Source: Siphonodentalium dalli
Lineage: Eukaryota > Mollusca > Scaphopoda > Gadilida > Siphonodentaliidae
DNA: 64,000 nucleotides
NCBI GenBank assembly: GCA_032622095.1
Contig: CP136068.1
Coordinates: 6,737,314 to 6,801,313 of the forward strand
Direction: 5' to 3'
The position numbers were made by a program, and so were the translations under genes. Under the pieces are notes generated by a model. It was not told the origin of the DNA and ran no database searches. It saw only the letters and a list, made by a program, of their open reading frames with translations. Below, piece after piece: positions 23,085 to 35,021 of the stretch (position 1 is the first letter of the stretch; every line of letters begins with the position of its first letter).

Positions 23085-23195
23085 TAAGCCACCGGCCATT
23101 TCCGCTTTCATGTGGAAATAACACCTCCCATACATGGCCTAGGTTGTAACAATCTTCGATACGCAAAGGAACCCTAGCATAGCGGGACCAGGCCA
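23085..23195 (+). repeat. Dispersed repeat, CCATTTCCGCTTTC family, copy A
   Basis: Shares GGCCATTTCCGCTTTC, 'tggaaataac.cctcccata.atggcc' and 'gtaacaatcttc.atacgcaaa' with 29848-29945. A shorter match lies at 57885-57965. Function unknown. Confidence 0.55.
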
Positions 23196-25023
23196 TAGGG
23201 CTGTCAATATGTACTGGTACCGGTACAGGAACCGCCGGCGGTTATCAGGAATAAAATCGGTACCGGTTCTGATGTCAATTACCGGCGATTGTTGATTTAT
23301 ATTAATATACCTCTTAACTAATATAAAGGTTTAATTAAGCAGCTCAACATAACGCCAAAACAACTGCGATTGGTTAACGTGATATCGTCAGCACATTCAA
23401 ACATCAAAGGCACAGTATGCCGCACTATGACAACTTGTCACGAAATTGACAGAATACATGCATTGTGTGGGCGGCAGTATTTGCTCTCAAAATATATTCC
23501 AAATTTTCGAACTGGCCAACTACAACTAGGCTTACTGGAAACGACTTTGGTTCATTACAACATGCTAGTAATGTGGCCGATTAGGATAGGATAGGATATT
23601 TTGTTTCAATATACACATATTAATACACAATATATTTTACAAATATTGTATTGTATATTCGATGGGGTGGCATAGTCAGGCTAGACTGTCTTACTGCCGC
23701 CCCATTAAAGATGAATAGATGTTACAATAGGCGGTAAAAAATTCTCGTACAGTGCACGGCTATATAACTATGTATCACATAATGGTTGCATTTAACTTGA
23801 TTATATACATGGAGTGTATACGTATATATAAATCGCTTATGGATTACTCGATGGTTTGTCTCTTTCTTGTCAGTGGGATGTTCCTTAAAAGTCGAGTGGG
23901 AATGTGAGGTTGTGGATTGCGATATAGGGGAGGTCACTCTATTGACCGAGCTACCACACAGTCCGGACATCTTTGATTGTTGCATTTAATTGTTGCAGCA
24001 TAGTTTGCGGACAAAGACCGGTCGCTGACTTGTCTACAATATATTTTAATACTTATTTGATTGACATATTTGGAATTGTCTGTTACGCATCGAGAGAATC
24101 GTGATTCCAGACCACAGTGACCAAAACATCACTAGCCTCCAATCGTATGTGAGGTCATCTTATATATGGGTTGGATCAGGGACATGGCTATCGTTTTCTC
24201 ATTGGGATGTCCACTTGCTATTTTTCTTTTGGCATCCGGTCTGTAAAAGGATCACATCATTGCAATCACCATAGCCATAGCGACGACACAACAAAAGAAG
24301 CTGATTGGTATCAATCATTCAAATTGTTAATACAATGAAGTGTCGGTAACGATTCGAAGGTGCATCTTTGGAATATGGTTCAAGCCTGACGTCACCGATG
24401 ACTTTAGCATAACCTTAACGACACATAACGCTGTTGAGTTTCATTCTGAATACGAATTTCGAAAGAGTAATCACCGTCGTCACATACTGTTTTTGAAAAC
24501 ACAATTTCCCTTGGTTGATAAGACTGTCGTATGTGTTCTAACCGAGGGAGTGTTTATACATTAGCCGGCTAAGATCATATCCGCTTTATTCGCTTAGTGA
24601 TAACAGTAGAATGTGTATACTTCACCGAATAATAATTGTAGCTATCCGGTGAAGCATCTATCCGGCTTCCATCTTCTGAACATGATTTAATAAAAGCACA
24701 TGGTTGTCGTACGGATTATTATTCTATCTACAAGTCAGTTGTTTATCTGAGATCATGCCATCGAGGATGATTGCCTTTAAGCAATTACATCGAGCAAAAT
24801 TATTTTTTCACTGATAGACCAGCGCGCTTCTCACATGTACATGTACATGGGTCAGTTTGCTTGACTCGGATTAGCTTATCACCAGTGACTAGGTATCTTA
24901 ATTAAGAACTTTGTTTTCTTATTTATTTTTATGATAGTATATAGTTTCAGGTTAGTAATGGGCAAAATCAACATTGGATGGCAATGTAAAGGGTCTTTTC
25001 TCAAATTTTAACCCAGCCAAAGA
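23196..25023. other. No gene recognised
   Basis: A GGTACCGG-rich patch at about 23,210-23,285 may be a transposon-end remnant. An 'aggatagga' patch lies at about 23,585. The other frames, for example 24340-24564, are not recognisable. Confidence 0.4.
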
Positions 25024-25051
25024 ACCGTCCTTTATAAGGGACGCTAGGCAT
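25024..25051 (+). repeat. Palindromic motif ending GGACGCTAGGCAT, copy 1
   Basis: GTCCTTTATAAGGGAC is an imperfect palindrome followed by GCTAGGCAT. The same composite recurs inverted at 26661-26682 and upright at 27016-27043, all around the satellite at 25.2-26.5 kb. Confidence 0.6.
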
Positions 25052-25199
25052 ACACATGGGTAATTTATGTTCATTTTAACTATATTAATTAGATCATGCA
25101 GCATGAAATAACATTTGGTGTCATCAAGAACTGTGAATTGATACTCACCGGCAAGTGTTGTATTCCTTATTCGAAAAAAAATATATTTAATACAATGTG

Positions 25200-26523
25200 A
25201 GGTAGGGTGGGCCCAAGACATTCTACATCTTACACATTACACCTCACCCCGATCTAAAATGGTCGCCACATAGCGGGAGCTCAATCCATATCTCGGCCAT
25301 TTGACTATTTAGGTCAAATAAAGTATTTTATAGGGTGGCCACCAAGCGAATTGTGCATCTTCTCCCCTCACACCACACCCTATCCAAAATGGCCACCGTC
25401 CAGATGGGATCAAATAGGGAACCCATGACATATCTCGCCTACTTGACCGCTTTAGGTCAAATAAAGAGTGTTGTACGGTGGTCCCCAAGACATTCTACAT
25501 CTTCACCCCTCAAACCCCACCCCGATTAAAAATGGCCGCCGTCCAGAGGGGATCAAATAGGGCACACATGCCATATCTCCGCTATTTGACCGACTCAGGT
25601 TAAATAAACGGTGTGGTAGGGTGGACCCAAGACATTCTACATCTTCACCCCTCACACACCACCCAGATCCAACATGGTCGCCACCCAGATGGGTTGAAAT
25701 AGGGCACCCATGTCATATTTCCGCTATTTGACCGACTTAGGTCGAATAAAGGGTGCTGTATGCTGGCCCAAGACATTCTACATATTCACCCCTCACACCC
25801 CACCCCGATCCGAAATGGTCGCCGCCCAGAGGGGTCGACATAGTGCACCCATGCCATATCTCGGCTACTTGACCGTTTTAGGTCAAATAAAGGGTGTTGT
25901 ATGGGTCCCAAGACAGTCTACATCTTCACCCCTCACACCCCACCCCAATCCAAAATGGCGCCGTTTAGAGGGGGTCAAATAGGGCACCCATGCCATATCT
26001 CCGATATTTGACTGACTTAGGGGTCAAATAAAATGTGTGGTAGGGTGGGCCCAAGACATTCTACATCTTCACCCCACCCCGATCCAAAATGGTCGCCGCC
26101 CAGAGGGGGTGAAATAGGACACCCATGCCATATATCCGCTATTTTACCGACTTAGGTTGAATAGTGGGTGCTTTATGGTGGCCCAAGACATTATACATCA
26201 TCACCCCTCACACCCAACCCCGATCCAGAATGGTGGCCGCCCAGAGGGGTTGATATAGGGCACCCATGCCATATCTCCGCTATTTGACCACTTAAGTCAA
26301 ATTAAAGGTGTGGTAGGGTGGGCCCAAGATATTCTACATATTCACCCCTCACACCCCAACCGATCCAAACTGGTCGGCACCCAGAGGAGTTCAAATAGGG
26401 CACCCATTCCGCCTCTCGGCTATTTGACCGATTTAGGTCATATTTCAGCTATTTGACCGATTAAGGTAAAATAAAGGGTGTTGTAGGTTGGCCCCTAGCA
26501 AACCGGTGTGCTACGCCGCTAGT
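25200..26523 (-). repeat. About 140-bp tandem repeat, roughly nine copies, with ACTAGC tip
   Basis: Units contain 'ccaagacattctacatcttc', 'cacccctcacaccccacccc', 'gatccaaaatggtcgccgcc' and 'ttgaccgacttaggtcaaat'. Marker words recur about every 140 bp between 25,215 and 26,338. Read on the minus strand, the array begins at 26523 with ACTAGCGGCGTAGCACACCG, resembling the tips at 7058 and 30219, so it may be the repeated body of a minus-oriented member of that group. Frames through it are repeat artefacts. Confidence 0.75.
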
Positions 26524-27613
26524 TCTTATAACCTGATATCTCTGTTTCCATTACCGCAAAACATACACGATAAAATTCATAACATTAACATTGTAAACAT
26601 TTGACTATGCATAGTATACTTTATAACGGATCGGGAATCAAAATATTCGGGGCCCCAGCCATGCCTAACGTCCTTTATAAAGTACACTGAATCAAGGATA
26701 TATTTTCGCTAGATATATCCACAAATTGCAATAAATTTATCATATATTCATTCAAAAACAGTATTGTGATAATACTGAAATAAGTCATAACATGGGGTTA
26801 AAAATATGTATTGTGTGAAATTACCTCCATTGTTGGTTTATTTTCCATGAACAAAAAACAGCAACAATTAAAACCCGACTTACAGGCAAAAATAATGCTA
26901 AAATTGCTGATCGAATTTAGTACTGTACTGTCAAGGATATTCTATATGTATACATTAACGAACTTTCCATAGTGGAACATTACACTACAAATCACCCATC
27001 TAAGCAGAAATTATAAGCGTCCTTTTAAAAGGACGCTAGGCATATAATTATGTACATGTACCTACATGTAGTGTTAAAATATATATGTCTGCCTTCTCTT
27101 ACAAAGACGTGGCAAATGGTCTCCGCGGGGGGGGGGGGCGGGGTCGGGTTATCATTGGAAGTTCCAAACTACACCCCCAGGAACAGGACAAACTCACCCA
27201 TTTGCACCTATATATAGGTTTTATGTTTCAACTGCATGGTACCTCGTGGTAATTGTTTTGTGCGATGATCAGTTTTTGACTGTTCACAGGGAGGGACCAG
27301 GGTTCATTACGAGACCGATAATATGGTTCGGCCTAAAAATCATGCTGTTGATCTCGAAGCGGGCTTTTAACCCTGGGAACATTTTGAGGATCTGACAGGG
27401 AGCGCTACCATGCATCTAAAAGGAACCGGCTAGATGTTTACAAATGTACAACAAAGGGGAAACTATTAATAAGCAAATGAGACAAACGGAAATAATTGTG
27501 ATAACCGTCTAGATTTGCATATTCTCGCCGGCGATATGTAAACGATCTGCTGTAACTTTCGCCGTATAAAGCGAAACCTGCTTAGATCGATAACCGCGAT
27601 GTGTTAACAGCAA
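26524..27613. other. Intergenic, with two copies of a palindromic motif
   Basis: Contains the inverted ATGCCTAACGTCC motif (26661-26682), a perfect 22-bp palindrome at 27016-27037 with core CTTTTAAAAG followed by AGGCAT, and a poly-G run near 27,128-27,139. No exon is recognised. Confidence 0.45.
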
Positions 27614-27745
27614 CTAAAGCAGTAGTGTCATTGCGCAGCTCTGATTGCAGCGTCTGTCTTCGTATGACCCGTATTATAAAGAGAAAAACCGCCATCGCGT
27701 TACTCAACTTGCTTTACAAAGCCAATGACTGATCACGCGGCTGTT

Positions 27746-27753
27746 TATAAAAG
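27746..27753 (+). promoter_or_regulatory. TATA-box candidate of the second PAN copy
   Basis: TATAAAAG in the block 'cacgcggctgtttataaaag', 55 bp before the aligned start codon at 27809 and inside the region shared with the first PAN copy, where the TATA sequence is absent. Confidence 0.4.
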
Positions 27754-27808
27754 ACACCCCATTTTGTTGAAGTGACATCATAACGTTAATCTTGGATGTG
27801 AGATACGA

Positions 27809-28139
27809 ATGAGTAGATTTCCACTTAATTGTTAAACAATATGTGTTGGCTACGCGTGTGTCACCAATTCAGTTTCGGACTGCTATGTAGTTTCCTACTA
27901 AATGCATCTGCCGTTAATGGCCCGTTATGGTAAATCCTTTTCAACCAGGACAGCCTGATTTTCTGACTAAAGTGATTAAGCTTTCGAACATTTTGCGATG
28001 TGAGACATTGTGTACGAGGCACGCAGACTGTACCGTCATTGGATACAACGTAAAGACAAGAATGTGTGTGCTCTTGGCATCGGTGGGAGGAGGCGGAATA
28101 AGTGCCCCAAATGAGTGGACGGTGAGACGCATCACGAAG
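27809..28139 (+). pseudogene. Broken second copy of the PAN-domain gene
   Basis: Homologous to 21041-21349, with the donor retained (AAG|GTACGT at 28139). The aligned ATG at 27809 meets a stop after eight codons. A later ATG at 27841 enters a hydrophobic stretch (FSFGLLCSFLL) in register with the signal peptide of copy 1, but about 11 extra bases after GCCGTT shift the frame to a stop. The PAN part itself is intact in one frame from 27927, with the same four cysteines (LRCETLCTRHADC, GYNVKTRMCVLL) and one added codon (KVIKLS). No counterpart of exon 2 is seen; the homology runs about 80 bp into the intron and then a minus-strand LINE fragment begins. Alternatively an unseen exon supplies a new signal peptide to the intact PAN exon. 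Confidence 0.65.
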
Positions 28140-28224
28140 GTACGTTATTGCTGCTGAATTAAGTGCTATTCCGGTGCAATGTTGTGGAAAATCGTCAATG
28201 AAATATGTAAAATGAGAGTAATTT

Positions 28225-29632
28225 TCATGTTCATTGAGTTGGCTAGTTTCCCGCCCAATTTTTGAGAAAAAGTCATTGAACTTTTCCGATATGAGTTTGG
28301 AATTTTCCAGTTCTATTCCGTTTTCGGTAAAGGTCTTGGGGTTATTATTTGTGTTTCCATTTATCTTCAATGCACCCTTAAGTATTTCCCATGTTTTCTT
28401 TAAGTTATTTTTATTCACTTCTAGAATATTTGCATAGTATATATTTTTACTCCTTCTGATTAGTTTATTATACAGGGTACGAATACTCAAATATTGAATT
28501 ATGTTCGTTTCCTTGGGTTTATTCAATTTGCGTAAATTAACTGATTCTTAACAATACTTGACTTAATCAATCCAGATGTCATCCAAGGTTCGCGTTTTAT
28601 GATGTTTTTGGTATATGTCGACTTGTTATGGGGAAAGTTAGTTCATATGCATTCATATAGATATCTAAGAAGATTTCATATGCTTGGTCGACACTTCTAC
28701 AAGCTGTGACGGAGTCAAAGGTACAAGATTTAAAAATATTTTTGAATCTAATTATGTCATCCGGACTAAAACTTCTTTGATTAGTGGTAATTTCGTTATT
28801 ATCGGTGTTGTTTTGTGTCTTTTGGTTAGATTCTGAATAAAATATGCCGAAGTGATCGGATACATCGCATGTGATTATACCAGATTTACATTCGCCTTGT
28901 ATGTATTGGTATATATTTTATCGATAAGAGTTGCTGAATGATCAGTCATTCGAGTAGGTTTAGTTATTCTTGGCACGAATACTCTAGTGAAAATGTTATA
29001 TATGAAATCATTCGTTTTTGTATGAGAGTTGAAATTGAGTAGGTCAATATTAAAGTCTCCTGATATATATGATGTGTGGTTATTAATTTTGTCTAGATTG
29101 TCGTCGAATTTTTTTCAAAAAATGATCAATGTTGGCATTTGGCGCGGTATTTGGTCTGTAAACGCAGCCGATTATCCGAGAGTCATTTTTCCCAGGGTTA
29201 ATTTCCACGAATATTGTTTCTATTATGTGTCGAATAAATTCACTAAGGTCGGGTCGATATTTATAGTGAATGGATTCTTATTATTTAAATGCACACACCA
29301 CCTCTACCATCATCGTCATCAGCTCTACACTTGAATTCCAGAGGTTGATATCCCGGTATTTGGAAGTGTGATGCTTGTCGTATTTTAAATGTTTCTGTTA
29401 AAGCAATGACGTCGAATGAATTATTATTCGACTTTAAGTCGCACAGGAGATTACAAAAAGAATCGAAATTCGCGTTAATGCTTCGACAGATGAGGCTGAA
29501 TATTGAAAATTTAGGTTTTTTATTTGGTTGATCTATTGCATGTGATGGTGAAATGTATCCACATTCATTGTTGGTATTAATAGCATAATTTATATAATCG
29601 TCATTTTCCTGTTCCGCTTCGTTCAATTTCAT
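28225..29632 (-). mobile_element. CR1/Jockey-type LINE fragment: endonuclease part, RT missing
   Basis: Read on the minus strand from 29632, the start is KPKFSIFSLICRSINANFDS, then FDVIALTETF (catalytic Glu motif), GGVCI, then after a frameshift RPDLSEF, YRPNTAPNA, SGDFNIDLLN (GDFN motif), DHSATLIDKIYT and CDVSDHFGIF (SDH motif). These are the apurinic-like endonuclease motifs in order. A linker follows (NNLKKTWEILKGALKING), then the element stops near 28225 before any reverse-transcriptase block. At least one frameshift and stops show it is dead. It keeps the 5' part and lacks the 3' part, the opposite of usual 5' truncation. Confidence 0.8.
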
Positions 29633-29699
29633 TGTAAAGTTATATTCATTGTGAGTTATCTAGTTAATTACCAAAGTGGCAAATCGGAAATAACACTTA

Positions 29700-30165
29700 A
29701 CTAAACATCGATATCAACATACTAAGTATAACAATTGCATAAACGACCAACATACATTATGCCACACACTTTTGAATGTATATTTCGGACGATTTTACTT
29801 ATGTTTGTGGATGCTCGTTTGTGTTCGTTGTCTGGTAAGACCCATCTGCTCGGCAAATTCCGCTTTCGCGTGGAAATAACCTCTCCCATAAATGGCCGAA
29901 CCGCAGAGTTTGTAACAGTCTTCTAAACGCAAACGAGCACTAGTGGTACAACGGTAACTATGGACTAACTCTTAATTATGTATCGAAATCCGCATAACAA
30001 ATATACAAATTGCAGACACAACTAACAAAGTATACCACACACACACACACCAAAAATATCAACTTAAATGCGTATCTCGGACTATTTTATTTGTGTTCGT
30101 ATATGTTCGTTTGTGTTGGTTGTTTAGGAAGAACCCTCCACTAACTGTCGCCATTGTAGGTGAAC
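29700..30165 (+). repeat. Diverged tandem pair including the CCATTTCCGC family, copy B
   Basis: Blocks 'caattgcataaacgac', 'cggacgattttacttatg' and 'gctcgtttgtgttcgttg' near 29,735-29,840 recur as 'aattgcagacacaac', 'cggactattttatttgtg' and 'gttcgtttgtgttggttg' near 30,010-30,125. The first half carries the CCGCTTTCG segment (29848-29945) related to 23085 and 57885. Confidence 0.5.
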
Positions 30166-30218
30166 ACATTATATATATATATATATATATAGCTATATAT
30201 ATATATATATATATATAT
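30165..30218. repeat. (TA)n microsatellite
   Basis: An interrupted TA run directly before the ACTAGC tip of the next element. Confidence 0.9.
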
Positions 30219-33084
30219 ACTAGCAGGGTTACCCGGCGTTGCCCAGGTTAATGCGATGTGAAACCATCTGTATGCTGTGGATATTTATTGGGAATAGAGA
30301 ACACTCTTGCTTAAAGTGTTATACGTTTTCTCATAAATTGTATATTCAAATAGCATCACAAAACATTATTATTACAGTCATGGAATATAAGTAGTGGCCC
30401 ACCTTGTCAATTGTCATTCTGTTTATCGCGATTAATCCGTTTATTTACAACTGCGTATACGTCAGACGTTATAATATGACACATGGACATCATAAAGACA
30501 TTAGATTTAGTTCGCATAACTAAAAGATGACAATTGGGTTTTACATATTATGATGTGTCAATCAATCTAGTGGGTTGGACTAAGATTTCGAGGATACCTG
30601 GCTATCATATATCCGTGAAGATACAGATGTTTCAAAGAAATTTCCAGGTGCTCCTCTGTTCATGGTGCTATATATTGGTTAAATATGCTCAGTTTCAACG
30701 AAATGTTGCTGCGCAGTATATCAGCTACATTTGCCAGACACAGGGCGAGATTTTTTGTTTATGTCAGTCGATGAGTCTGTTCTAAACCCCTTGTCAGATG
30801 CCAGTAATGGGAGGATCCTGAAAAGTCATGTGCTACTAACTCCATTTTATTGTATATCAGAAGAAACTATATACATGTATGACTGCACACTGTGACCACT
30901 ATTTTTGAACAGGCCTTCCATATCTCCTGACAAATTGTAACTTTTTTTGTGGAAACTGTATTGAATGGAACAGACTCAATTTTGTTATAATATATTTGCA
31001 ATCTTCTGACGGTTCGATGTCTCTCAATTTGCACGAATATATGTATCTCTTCAATATAATGATAAATATACGTTTAATGCTTATTCTATGTATATATTTT
31101 TGCTAGCTCAGTGTGTGAATGTCCTGATTGCCATCCCCATATAAATATGACAGTTAATAAGATATAATTGTTCAAGTGACTTACAAGTGGGTTACCATTT
31201 GTCGGGATTGTGAAATGTGAACGCCCAAATCTCCTTAAAATGATATGAAGATGGCCTGGGTGACTATATATAACTTATAGGTGGATATCGGCGAATAGCA
31301 ATCTTATCTATGATATTGCATATCCGCTCGCCATCCGTGACACAAACGACACCACATGTGATTTAATTCATTGTATATCATTAGATAAATACATGTATGA
31401 ATTTGTTGGAAATTAGTGCCAAATATATTTGTATCAGCTTTTGCCTCTTTTGACATATTTAAACCACGCCCATTAGACTCATGGATGCATGATATACTGG
31501 CGATGATTATATATATGTTTGGTGGTAATAAGCAACTAAACAAAGTATGAGAATAGTTATGACCCCACATCTCTCACCCAAACGACATCAATTTGCCGTC
31601 ACTAAATCACACGATGACATTCCTCGTATCATAGAGAAGAATAATATATCAATTTGGTGGAAATCTGGGCTAAAAATAGTTTATGAAATCAATTGTTGAT
31701 GCAACGCTGACTCGAACAACGCCATATTGCGGAGGTGATGTATTCGTTTGGTGGAAATCGGCGACAAAACTAATTCACCATATTTTTTTTATTTTGCCGA
31801 CCTCCCCCTTTTCTTCCCCTGACACCAACATCACCATTTTTATTTAAATTTAAACCCGCACCATTATCTTCCTTGTTAAAAGTTACCCCTCTTAGAACGC
31901 CTTGGTGTCGTCACGATTGTACCACGTGAAGTTATATATAGAACACACAGACAGACAGAAAGACAGACAGACAGCACAATTTGATTTCTTGTATCATTTT
32001 AGATGCATATATATGAAATTGGTGAAAATTGGCGAGTATACAAATTCGTATCAAATTGAAGGTCACCATATCTCTCACCCATAGGGCACCAATTTGGTGT
32101 ATCTAAACCACACGATAAGATTCCTCTTATCACGGAGAAGAATATGTATCAATCTGGTGGAAATCGGCACTAAACATATAGATATAACTTTTTGTGTCCC
32201 TCTCATCTCTATACACAATTTATATACATTTTGTTTATCAAATGTGGTGCCAATCCCTCCCTCCCCATCTCTCACCTAAACAGCACCACTATGTCGTCTT
32301 TAAATCACACGATTAGATTCCTCGTATCATGGATAAGAACGTGTATCAATTTGGTGGAAATTGACGCCAAAACAAATGCGCATCAATTTTGTGCCGCTGT
32401 CCCTTTCAATACACCCCTGACTCGAATGAGGCCACATTTGACAGATATTAGCCACACCATTAGACTCCTCGTACCATGGGGATGCTTTTGTATAAGTGTG
32501 GTGGCAATCGGCGACTATACCAATTATTATCAAATTTAGTGCCCACCCCCTAGCAAGCTCTCATCGTTTGGACAACAATTTGGCGTTCTTAAATCGCACA
32601 ATTAGATTCATTGTATCATGAAGAAGAATATATATCAATTTGGTGGAAATCGGCGCTAAAATTAGTTTTATCAATTTTGGTGCCCCTCTCCCCTTTCGTG
32701 CAACCCTGACTCGAGCGATGCCACTTTTGACATATTTAATCCACATCGTTGGATTCTTCATATGATGGGGAATGATTAAAATTCTGCCCCTCCCCTTTCC
32801 GGGCACCCTGACGCGAACGGCGTGACTTTTGCCATATTTAAAACACACCATTGGATTCCTCATATTATGGGGATGATTATATATAAGTTTCGTGGCAATC
32901 GCCGACAAATGTTTTTCTGCCCCTCCCTCTTTTCTGCCCCTGACAACAACGGCGTAACTTTAGAAAATTTTAACCCCGACCATTATCTTTCTCGTAAAAA
33001 GTTACTCCTAGTAGACCCCTTTTGGCATCATCTAGATGGTCCCCTGTGAATTTCTATAGAACACAGACAGACAGACAGACAGAC
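30219..33084 (+). mobile_element. Long ACTAGC-type repeat element with CAGACAG tails
   Basis: Starts ACTAGCAGGGTTACCCGGCG then TTGCCCAGG, a GC-rich tip able to pair with itself. From about 31,470 on, the body is built of degenerate units containing 'attagattcctcgtatcatgg' and 'tggtggaaatcggcg', seen about ten times at 100-240-bp intervals. Two terminal blocks exist: 'aaaagttacccctcttagaac' leading to a CAGACAG tail at 31947-31974, and 'aaaagttactcctagtagacc' leading to a second tail at 33061-33084. So one copy was extended, or two copies joined. A (TA)n run follows. No coding region is recognised. Confidence 0.6.
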
Positions 33085-33098
33085 ATTCGCAAATATAG

Positions 33099-33121
33099 AT
33101 ATATATATATATATATATATA
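33099..33121. repeat. (TA)n microsatellite
   Basis: Short TA run after the CAGACAG tail. Confidence 0.9.
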
Positions 33122-33939
33122 TACATTTTAGCGATAATGTACACAAAATACACATACATGTTTTTAGGTTTACGCAACTAGTTTTGAGTTACGTGTTGAA
33201 CGGGTTAATTTCCCCTTCAGTGGATAACCAGAACACCCACGTAGTGTACATGAAGCAGATTACATAGTTTCTTTTTGATCGTATGTGGTCATCTGTAGAT
33301 ACTCCGTCGAGAGGAAGGATCGCCGAATACATTACACTATACATATATTCTATATATTACATATATATATATATTACACAGTATTATAAAACTGTACTTT
33401 ATAATGTTTTCTCGGTAAATTAAAGGCGGTAGAGCCACGCCTGTGAATTACGCTTCCATATGGACATATCTTAACTTCGGCCATCTCGAACTAATTGTGT
33501 TCGTAAGAACACGTAGCGTTAGATTTGAACTGTCATAGGTATGCAAATTTCTGACAATATGCACGCTGTTATAATTGTTATAATTTGAATATCAGCCGTG
33601 ACCAATAAGACCGCTTTCAGTCGAAGATTATGAACAGGACGAAACAACCTCCTTCCGCTCAAGGCGGCAATCGTTCCACTTAAAATCGCAGACATATGTA
33701 TGTACTATTTTGAGAGGATGGGATCATTATTCAACACACATAATTATTCACTACTGTTCATCGCGGCGAATCACCGGTGTTTGTCGCGAATCGCAGATCG
33801 TAGCAGGACAATTGATGTCGGTTATTTTCGCCCACAAACAAAATGAGGCGAAATGAGGTTGGTTCGTCTGTTGTGTCATAAATATATAAATGACCTGTTA
33901 CTCCGCCAATCTTAACTGATGGGTTCAGTACGCGATAAT
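33122..33939. other. No gene recognised
   Basis: AT-rich with TA runs at about 33,340-33,375; no exon recognised. Confidence 0.4.
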
Positions 33940-34170
33940 CAGGGATTATTGCATCGCATCTCAACAACATCATTGACTTATTTTATTCCTGTTTTTTCCC
34001 ACTTCATCACATACATACATTGTTTATTATCTGTATGCGATCATCGTAAGTATTGATATATCAGGGATTATATCATCGCATATTAACAACAGCATTTATT
34101 CGTGTTTTTCTACTTCATCACCTACACGCACTGATTATTATCTATATGCGATCATCATATTATTGACATA
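33940..34170 (+). repeat. Tandem pair of about 115 bp
   Basis: 'atcagggattattgcatcgcat...cttcatcacatac...tattatctgtatgcgatcatc' at 33,947-34,047 recurs as 'atcagggattatatcatcgcat...cttcatcacctac...tattatctatatgcgatcatc' at 34,061-34,157. Non-coding. Confidence 0.75.
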
Positions 34171-34439
34171 TACGCCGGTATGCTTGTCAGAAACGACCTA
34201 TTGACATTGTTGTCAATTCCAAGTGGAATCAATTTGTAGTTTCTATATGAAATCGTTTTACCAACATTATCAGAAGACGAACATTGTTGACTACGCCCAC
34301 AGTGTCCACAATACAAGCGGTTGTACTATACCATTAAACAAAATTTACCTTGCTGGATGACAATCCTGTTCTTCTAACATTCTAAATGAAATTTGGAACC
34401 AAGAAACAGTTACTGTAGTTTAACACTTAATGCACACAG

Positions 34440-34812
34440 AACAGGACCAACACCGCCATCGTGCCATGTTGTAAATAAACCCAATGAATTAAACGCGAAT
34501 TACTTTTAAACATTTCAAGAAAGAGTTTTTGGAATTTGCGTTATGTTCAATGAAATTGAACGTGCCTACTTTTAATTCGACCTCTGAACCTGGATGTACT
34601 ATCTGGCCGAGTTTTCTAAGTACTTCCAATGTTCAATAATGCTCAGAATGAATTAATTTATGTTTGCCATTGCGACTAACCCAGTGGAGCCATTATGACT
34701 AACTTCCTGCATTATTATTTTAATAATTATGACTAAACCGTATCAGTCGTCATGTGGACAAACTGGACTAACGATACTTAGTCATATTGATTAATGTACT
34801 TTTCTCAGTGTA
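34440..34812 (+). repeat. TGACTAA-rich dispersed repeat, copy 1
   Basis: Contains repeated 'gactaac' and 'tagtcat' words and ends CTTAGTCATATTGATTAATG...TCTCAGTGTAG. The stretch 38030-38362 has the same words and ends GTTAGTCATATTGACTAAC...ATCAGCGTAG, so they are one family, perhaps a MITE. Confidence 0.5.
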
Positions 34813-35021
34813 GCTAAATTGACGTGCCCGAACAGAAGCGATGTAACATATCAGCCAACAACATCACGTATACATATCCATTAGTGTTACGTGTGCCTTA
34901 TTTTATTTCAGCCGAAAGATACAACCTGTGACAGCGGTCAGATCAGCCTTCCGGGGAAAGAGGACACCAGATCGTGTCTCGGTGTGTTTATCTATAGTAT
35001 ATTCCATGAAACCCCTACTAT

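Noticed and set aside
23210-23285. GGTACCGG-rich stretch as a hAT-type transposon end
   Set aside because: 'gggctgtcaat' followed by GTACCGG words recalls such ends, but no partner terminus or target duplication was found.
28225-28526. 221-codon minus frame running from LINE into the PAN region as one protein
   Set aside because: Its first half is LINE linker and its second half is the antisense of the PAN exon; the join is a chance read-through.
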